A stretch of 64,000 nt of DNA from Mycolicibacterium aubagnense. Its GTDB lineage: Bacteria > Actinomycetota > Actinomycetes > Mycobacteriales > Mycobacteriaceae. A model generated the notes under the pieces. The model did not search any database and was not told the DNA's origin. It saw only the letters and a program-made list of their open reading frames with translations. The stretch covers positions 3,968,001 to 4,032,000 of the forward strand of contig NZ_AP022577.1 of NCBI RefSeq assembly GCF_010730955.1, given 5' to 3'. Shown here piece by piece: positions 58,099-64,000 of the stretch; position 1 is the first letter of the stretch; every line of letters begins with the position of its first letter. The translations under genes were made by a program, and so were the position numbers.

Positions 58099-59652
58099 AT
58101 GACACGTCGGCTGGGCGAGCGAAGCGACGGGACAGGGCCTCAGGGCGAGCGAAGCGACGGGATAGGTCACGGTATCCGCGGCATTCCTCTGCGAGTGGGG
58201 CTGGTCGCCGCGACCGTGCTGCTGGCGGCCTGCGGTCTGCTGGCCTCCGGCGTCGCCGTCACGTCGATCATGCAGCACAGCCTGGTCAACCGCGTCGACG
58301 AGACGCTGCTGGACGCGTCCCGTAGCTGGGCGCAGGAGCCGCGGCGCATCCCGGCCCTGCCCATCGAAGGACCGAACCCGGCGCGGCCGCCGTCGAACTT
58401 CTACGTCCGCGGCATCGACCCCGACGGCCGGGTGTGGATCGCCGTCAACGACAACGACGCCCAGCCCGCACTGCCGGACAGCAATGACGTCGGCCCCGTA
58501 CCGACAACGGTCGGCTCGACCCAGCACTCCGACGTCAAATGGCGCGCCATGACGGTGCGCGGCCCGGCCGGGGAACTGACGACGGTGGCGATCGACCTTT
58601 CCGACGTGGCATCGACGGTGCGCGCGCTGGCGTGGTCGCAGGTCGGTATCGGGGCCGCGGTCCTGCTGATCTTGGGTATCGCCGGCTATGTCGCTGTCCA
58701 CCGCAGCCTGCGGCCCCTCGATGAGGTCGAGCGCACAGCCGCCGACATTGCCGCCGGCCAGCTCGACCTTCGTATTCCGGAGCGGGACTCACGCACCGAA
58801 GTGGGCCGGTTGTCGTTGGCGCTCAACGGAATGCTCGCGCAGATTCAGAATGCGGTCGCGTCGTCGGAACAGTCGGCGGAGACGGCGCGCACCTCCGAGG
58901 AACGGATGCGGCGGTTCATCACCGACGCGAGCCATGAGCTGCGGACCCCGCTGACCACCATTCGCGGATTCGCAGAGTTGTATCGACAGGGCGCCGCCAA
59001 TGATGTCGAGATGCTGATGAGCCGGATCGAGAGCGAGGCTCGCCGCATGGGCCTGCTGGTCGAGGACCTGCTGCTGCTGGCCCGGCTGGACCAGCAGCGG
59101 CCGCTGGAGCAGCGTCCTGTCGACCTGCTGATCCTGGCCACCGACGCGGTGCATGACGCGCGATCAATCGCGCCGCGGCGGTCGGTGTCACTGGAATTGC
59201 TGGACGGTCCCGGCACCCCGGAAGTCATGGGTGATGAAGCCCGGCTGCGCCAGGTGCTGGGCAACCTGGTGATGAACGCGGTGCAGCACACCCCGGAGTC
59301 CGGTGGCATCACGGTGCGCGTCGGCACCGCGGGCAGCGACGCGGTGCTGGAGGTCTGCGATCAGGGTCCGGGCCTGTCGGCCGAGGACGCGCAGCGCATC
59401 TTCGAGCGCTTCTATCGCACGGACTCGTCCCGCACCCGGTCCAGCGGCGGCACGGGCCTCGGGCTGTCGATTGTCGACTCGCTGGTACGCGCGCACGGCG
59501 GCGTCGTCACGGTGACCACCGCGCCGGGGCAGGGCTGCCGGTTCACGGTGCGCCTGCCGCGCATCCGCGTCGCAGCGGACTCTGCCGAATCAGCCGGCTC
59601 AGCCGGCGGTGCCGAGGGCGGCGATGATCTTGGCCTGAGCCTCGTCGAGTGA
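58099..59652 (+). CDS. phoR: Sensor histidine kinase PhoR
   Basis: A 517-residue membrane kinase. Two TM helices (about residues 35-58 and 175-197) flank an extracytoplasmic sensor domain. HAMP region ([23 protein letters not shown]), H-box with phospho-acceptor H279 ([18 protein letters not shown]), N-box [15 protein letters not shown], and G-boxes DQGPGLS and [13 protein letters not shown] 58099 (MTRRLG) is in frame and gives the full protein. Between this start and the first TM helix two copies of a 20-bp repeat encode GERSDG twice; the M. tuberculosis protein, as I remember it, lacks this. The C-terminus overlaps the HIT gene on the other strand. Confidence 0.95.
   Translation: MTRRLGERSDGTGPQGERSDGIGHGIRGIPLRVGLVAATVLLAACGLLASGVAVTSIMQHSLVNRVDETLLDASRSWAQEPRRIPALPIEGPNPARPPSNFYVRGIDPDGRVWIAVNDNDAQPALPDSNDVGPVPTTVGSTQHSDVKWRAMTVRGPAGELTTVAIDLSDVASTVRALAWSQVGIGAAVLLILGIAGYVAVHRSLRPLDEVERTAADIAAGQLDLRIPERDSRTEVGRLSLALNGMLAQIQNAVASSEQSAETARTSEERMRRFITDASHELRTPLTTIRGFAELYRQGAANDVEMLMSRIESEARRMGLLVEDLLLLARLDQQRPLEQRPVDLLILATDAVHDARSIAPRRSVSLELLDGPGTPEVMGDEARLRQVLGNLVMNAVQHTPESGGITVRVGTAGSDAVLEVCDQGPGLSAEDAQRIFERFYRTDSSRTRSSGGTGLGLSIVDSLVRAHGGVVTVTTAPGQGCRFTVRLPRIRVAADSAESAGSAGGAEGGDDLGLSLVE
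58113..58162 (+). repeat. Direct repeat inside the start of phoR
   Basis: GGGCGAGCGAAGCGACGGGA occurs identically at 58113-58132 and 58143-58162, period 30 bp, in frame, each encoding GERSDG. Related GC-rich sequence (GAGCGGAGCGACGGGG) occurs once at 39977. It looks like a dispersed repeat that has entered the phoR 5' end. Confidence 0.7.
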
Positions 59653-60003
59653 TTCCGGCGACGGGTTGCGGTCGACGTTGGCGAACCCGAAGTCGGACAG
59701 GTTGCGGGCCGGGAACACGTGCACGTGCAGGTGCGGCACCTCGAGCCCGGCGATGATCACGCCGGCCCGCTCGGCGTCGAAGGCCTTGCACACCGCGCGG
59801 CCGATCTTCTGCGACACCGACATGACCTTGCCCCACAGCTCGGGGTCCAGGTCCTGCCAGTTGTCCACCTCGGCTCGAGGCACGACGAGCGTGTGGCCCT
59901 GCGTCATGGGCTCGATGGTCAGGAACGCAACGACGTCGTCGTCCTCGTAGACGAATCGGCCCGGCAGGTCGCGGTTGATGATCATGGTGAACACGGACGG
60001 CAT
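59599..60003 (-). CDS. HIT family hydrolase (Rv0759c-like)
   Basis: A 134-residue histidine-triad protein. The HIT motif HLHVHVFPA is near residue 96, and the N-terminal [17 protein letters not shown] segment is standard. HIT proteins hydrolyse or transfer nucleotides such as AMP-lysine or Ap4A. ATG 60001-60003 (MPSVFTM) is the likelier start; an in-frame ATG at 60015 would add four residues. The last 54 bp overlap the end of phoR on the opposite strand. Its place after phoR matches Rv0759c. Confidence 0.92.
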   Translation of the reverse strand: MPSVFTMIINRDLPGRFVYEDDDVVAFLTIEPMTQGHTLVVPRAEVDNWQDLDPELWGKVMSVSQKIGRAVCKAFDAERAGVIIAGLEVPHLHVHVFPARNLSDFGFANVDRNPSPESLDEAQAKIIAALGTAG

Positions 60004-60093
60004 GGTGACGAGCATAGTGCCGTGACCCGTGGACGCGAATGGCCCGCTACCGCAAGTATTTTTGCGAAATGCGTGCCATGAGTGGCTATTCGG

Positions 60094-60501
60094 TTACTCG
60101 GCCGGCTGCTCGAATTTCATGGCCTCGAGGTTCCAGTAACCGCGCAGGTTGGTGATCAGCCCGGCATCGTTGACCTTGTAGGTGAACGGACCGCGGACGG
60201 TGGCCACGAAGCCGTTGGGGAATTCGGTGCGCAGCACCAGAATGTAGGCGATCTCGTTGGGCGAGCTGGACGGGAACGTCTCCTCGCAGGTGATCGTCAA
60301 CTGATTGGGCCCGATATTGGTGTCGTAGAAGGCGGCCAGTGCCTCCTTGCCCTTCACGCCGGTGCCGTCCGGGTTGGTGACGGACTCGCCGATCGGGTCT
60401 TCGACGACGATGTCGTCGGCCATCAGGGCCAGCCAGCCCTCCCGGTCGTGGCTCTGGACGCAGCGCCACGACGACTGTGACGCGGTGACTACGGGGTTCA
60501 T
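60094..60501 (-). CDS. SnoaL/ketosteroid-isomerase-like protein (Rv0760c-like)
   Basis: A 135-residue cone-fold (NTF2-like) protein: WRCVQSHDREGWLALMADDIVVEDPIGES, KGKEALAAFYDTNIGPN, VNDAGLITNLRGYWN. It matches the Rv0760c position and type, for which steroid binding has been described. Possibly an isomerase or binding protein for a steroid in the CYP51 block. Good AAAGGAG ribosome site before ATG 60499-60501, directly after a 61-bp perfect inverted-repeat region separating it from adhB. Confidence 0.87.
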   Translation of the reverse strand: MNPVVTASQSSWRCVQSHDREGWLALMADDIVVEDPIGESVTNPDGTGVKGKEALAAFYDTNIGPNQLTITCEETFPSSSPNEIAYILVLRTEFPNGFVATVRGPFTYKVNDAGLITNLRGYWNLEAMKFEQPAE

Positions 60502-60514
60502 GTTTCTCCTTTGT

Positions 60515-60575
60515 GCCGAAACGGCATTCCAGCAGGTTTTTACTCGGACTTTTCCTGCTGGAATGCCGTTTCGGC
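60515..60575. repeat. Perfect 22-bp inverted repeat between adhB and the SnoaL-like gene
   Basis: Left arm 60515-60536 (GCCGAAACGGCATTCCAGCAGG) and right arm 60554-60575 are exact reverse complements, with a 17-nt AT-rich loop (tttttactcggactttt). The last arm base is 14 bp before the adhB stop codon, and the first arm ends just upstream of the AAAGGAG of the next gene. No T-run follows in the direction of transcription, so it is not a typical terminator. Confidence 0.9.
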
Positions 60576-60589
60576 GTGGTGCGTCTCGC

Positions 60590-61720
60590 TCAGCGGTCGG
60601 CGTCGGTGTACCGGATGACACCGCGGATGTTGCGGCCCTCCAGCATGTCCTTGTAGCCCTCGTTGATCTGCTCCAGCTTGTACTGCCGGGTGACCATGTC
60701 ATCGAGGTTGAGGCGGCCGGCCTTGTACATCGCCAGCAGCGACGGGATGTCGTGGTGGGGGTTGCCGCCGCCAAAGATGGTGCCCTGCAGGCGCTTCTGC
60801 ATCAGCGTGAGCATCGCCAGGTTCAGCTTGACGTCCAGGCTGGCCATGTTCGCGACCGCCGTCACGACGCACGTGCCGCCCTTGCTGGTGATGTTGAGGT
60901 AGTTGTCGATGTCCTCGCCGTGCAGCTCACCGACGGTGACGATGGTCTTCGTGGCCATGCGGCCTTCGGTGACCTCCGCGACGCCGGCCATGGCGCTGAA
61001 GATGTCCGGGTAGGCGTGCGTGGCGCCGAACTTCAGGGCATTGTCACGCTTGAACTCAACAGGATCCACGACGAAGACGTTGCGGGCGCCGGCGTTGAGC
61101 GCGCCCTGCAGCGCGCCGGTGCCGACACCGCCGACGCCGACGATGCAGACATCATCACCGGGGCGCACGTCGCCGCTGCGGACCGCCGAGCCGTAGCCCG
61201 TGGTGACGCCGCAACCGACCAGGCAGGCGACCTCGAACGGAATGGTCGGGTCGATTTTCACCACAGAACTCTTGTGCACCACCATGTACGGGCTGAATGT
61301 GCCCAGCAGTGTCATCGGGATGACCGGTGTGCCGTCGGCGGCGTGCACGCGGTTGGTGCCGTCGGAGACCGCGGTACCGGTCAACAGGTACATGCCCAGG
61401 TCGCACAGGTTGCGCATGCCGGCCTGGCACGACGGACACTCACCGCACGACGGGATGAACGAGAGCACGACGTGGTCGCCGACGGCGAGGTGGTCCACAC
61501 CCGGGCCGACCTCGACCACGATGCCGGCGCCCTCATGGCCTCCGAGGACCGGGAAGCCGGCCATCGGGATGTCACCGGTCACCAGGTGGTGGTCGGAGTG
61601 GCACATGCCCGAGGCTTCCATCTGGATCTTGACCTCGTCCTTGACGGGGTCGCCGATCTCGATCTCCTCGATCGACCACGGCTGGTTGAACTCCCAGATG
61701 AGAGCACCTTTTGTCTTCAT
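60590..61720 (-). CDS. adhB: Zinc-dependent alcohol dehydrogenase AdhB
   Basis: A 376-residue medium-chain dehydrogenase. Catalytic Zn ligands C40 (GMCHSDHHL) and H62-E63 (GHEGAGIV). Structural Zn Cys 92, 95, 98 and 106 (CGECPSCQAGMRNLC). NAD motif GVGGVGTGA. The position and length match M. tuberculosis AdhB (Rv0761c), whose class includes mycofactocin/NDMA-dependent alcohol dehydrogenases. ATG 61718-61720. It is followed by the inverted repeat and then the SnoaL-like gene. Confidence 0.94.
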   Translation of the reverse strand: MKTKGALIWEFNQPWSIEEIEIGDPVKDEVKIQMEASGMCHSDHHLVTGDIPMAGFPVLGGHEGAGIVVEVGPGVDHLAVGDHVVLSFIPSCGECPSCQAGMRNLCDLGMYLLTGTAVSDGTNRVHAADGTPVIPMTLLGTFSPYMVVHKSSVVKIDPTIPFEVACLVGCGVTTGYGSAVRSGDVRPGDDVCIVGVGGVGTGALQGALNAGARNVFVVDPVEFKRDNALKFGATHAYPDIFSAMAGVAEVTEGRMATKTIVTVGELHGEDIDNYLNITSKGGTCVVTAVANMASLDVKLNLAMLTLMQKRLQGTIFGGGNPHHDIPSLLAMYKAGRLNLDDMVTRQYKLEQINEGYKDMLEGRNIRGVIRYTDADR

Positions 61721-61816
61721 TGCGCGTGCCTTCCACTAGAACCTGTTCCAGTCAGACTAGAGGGAATAGTTACGTTCGTCACACCCCACCCCTCAACCAA
61801 CTGCTTGGCCGGTTTC

Positions 61817-62392
61817 TCACCAGATCGGGACCGGGGCCTCGCCCAGCGGGTAGTAGCCCGGCAGCTGCTCGCCGGCCAGGCTGCGCTGGATGCGTTGCTG
61901 CATGCCCTTGGACAACTTGCCCGCGGTCATCAGGTCCAGATAGAGCTTCTGCACGTGGCCGAAGTCGAAGAAGTCGCGCTGCCAGGCGATCTTGGGTTCC
62001 CCGTCGACGTTCTCCAGCCGGAACCAGCTGCCGCCGATGCCGTAGACCTCGAAACATGCGGAATCGGTGGCTCCGGCTGAATTGTCGGCTCCGCCGACGA
62101 TCTGCTTCCAAAAGCCGACGACCTCGCCCTGCTTGTCGTCGATCACGACCCGCTGGTACGGGTACTTCCAGCCCTCGAGGCCTTCCATCTCCAAACCCAG
62201 TGCGATGTCGCGGATTTCGGCCTTACCGAGGCACATCACGTCCTCCTTGGGGCCGATGTTCCAGCCGTACGTGGCGTCGTCGGTGTAGAAGTCGGCCATG
62301 GGCTTCCAGTCGCCGGCCGCCTCGGCATCACGGTTGACCTGCAGCCACCGCTCGACCCACTCTTCGAGTTGTTCGCGGGGGAATGACGTCAT
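61817..62392 (-). CDS. SnoaL/NTF2-like protein (Rv0762c-like)
   Basis: A 191-residue NTF2-like protein: WVERWLQVNRDAEAAGDWKPMADFYTDDATYGWNIGP, GFWKQIVGGADNS, CFEVYGIGGSWFRLENVDGEP. Position between ferredoxin and adhB matches Rv0762c. No catalytic residues can be asserted. ATG 62390-62392 is preceded by AAAGGAC. It is probably cotranscribed with the ferredoxin gene 17 bp upstream. Confidence 0.84.
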   Translation of the reverse strand: MTSFPREQLEEWVERWLQVNRDAEAAGDWKPMADFYTDDATYGWNIGPKEDVMCLGKAEIRDIALGLEMEGLEGWKYPYQRVVIDDKQGEVVGFWKQIVGGADNSAGATDSACFEVYGIGGSWFRLENVDGEPKIAWQRDFFDFGHVQKLYLDLMTAGKLSKGMQQRIQRSLAGEQLPGYYPLGEAPVPIW

Positions 62393-62409
62393 TGTCTTGT
62401 CCTTTGTCT

Positions 62410-63968
<1,559 letters not shown>

Positions 63969-64000
63969 CGACCAGGCATCCCTTCTTCGCCGAGCGCGAG

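Overview
The window is high-GC chromosomal DNA from a mycobacterium, most likely a fast-growing Mycolicibacterium-type species. The evidence is the gene content: HspR-controlled dnaK-grpE-dnaJ1-hspR and clpB, PhoP/PhoR followed by a CYP51 gene block, an LpqH-type lipoprotein, GT87 mannosyltransferases, a type II flavohemoglobin beside clpB, WXG100 (ESX) proteins, DUF732 and 13E12-type HNH proteins. Several blocks match the gene order I remember from M. tuberculosis H37Rv (Rv0350-0353, Rv0380c-0385 and Rv0756c-0764c). No prophage, insertion sequence or CRISPR array is visible.

Layout. 0-4.1 kb: a lipoprotein, a sulfate-binding protein overlapping a SulP permease, and two small Cys-containing secreted proteins. 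4.1-10.5 kb: a minus-strand operon for lipophilic substrates (alpha/beta hydrolase, EthA-like Baeyer-Villiger monooxygenase, second hydrolase, and a hydrolase/acyl-CoA-synthetase fusion with eroded adenylation motifs). 10.6-12.8 kb: a MocR-type regulator divergent from a PNPOx-like flavoprotein. 12.8-17.1 kb: the DnaK operon with two HAIR operators. 17.2-20.1 kb: two tandem GT87 glycosyltransferases. 20.1-25.9 kb: an orphan ESX-type secretion cassette without ESX machinery genes, divergent from a large regulator that joins alpha-CTD-like, sigma-region-4-like and winged-helix segments (26.1-27.7 kb).

27.7-34.7 kb: a minus-strand run of GAP/LysE-type membrane protein, CYTH protein, flavohemoglobin, aldose epimerase and K+ channel, divergent from clpB; the shared intergenic region carries a HAIR. 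34.7-37.5 kb: a Rieske oxygenase and a DapB-like dehydrogenase divergent from a TetR regulator, with two tandem operator-like repeats between them. 37.5-42.7 kb: conserved mycobacterial genes (Rv0383c-, Rv0381c- and Rv0380c-like), a GH76 mannanase-like enzyme and small exported proteins. 42.8-46.3 kb: ChrA, then an arsenic island (ArsR; CadI/ArsI, ACR3, ArsC) with a clear promoter and operator. 46.3-52.6 kb: an HNH/13E12 protein, a truncated MpaB-like oxygenase, a DUF4185 (GH183-like) secreted protein and a ThrE-type exporter. 52.7-55.3 kb: a three-gene module (small TM protein, TPR-AAA+ ATPase, TPR membrane protein). 55.3-64 kb: a small HNH endonuclease, tRNA-Thr(TGT), a protein with 27 in-register decapeptide repeats, phoP-phoR with a PhoP box, a HIT protein, and the sterol/alcohol block (SnoaL-like, AdhB, SnoaL-like, 3Fe-4S ferredoxin, CYP51).

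Candidates for something undescribed, in my order: the ESX cassette with its divergent sigma-like fusion regulator, the TPR-AAA+/TPR-membrane module, the decapeptide-repeat protein beside phoP, the hydrolase/degenerate-adenylase fusion, and the sulfate-binding-protein/SulP pair. All coordinates and motifs were read by eye. Family assignments rest on recognised motifs and recalled homologues, not on database searches.
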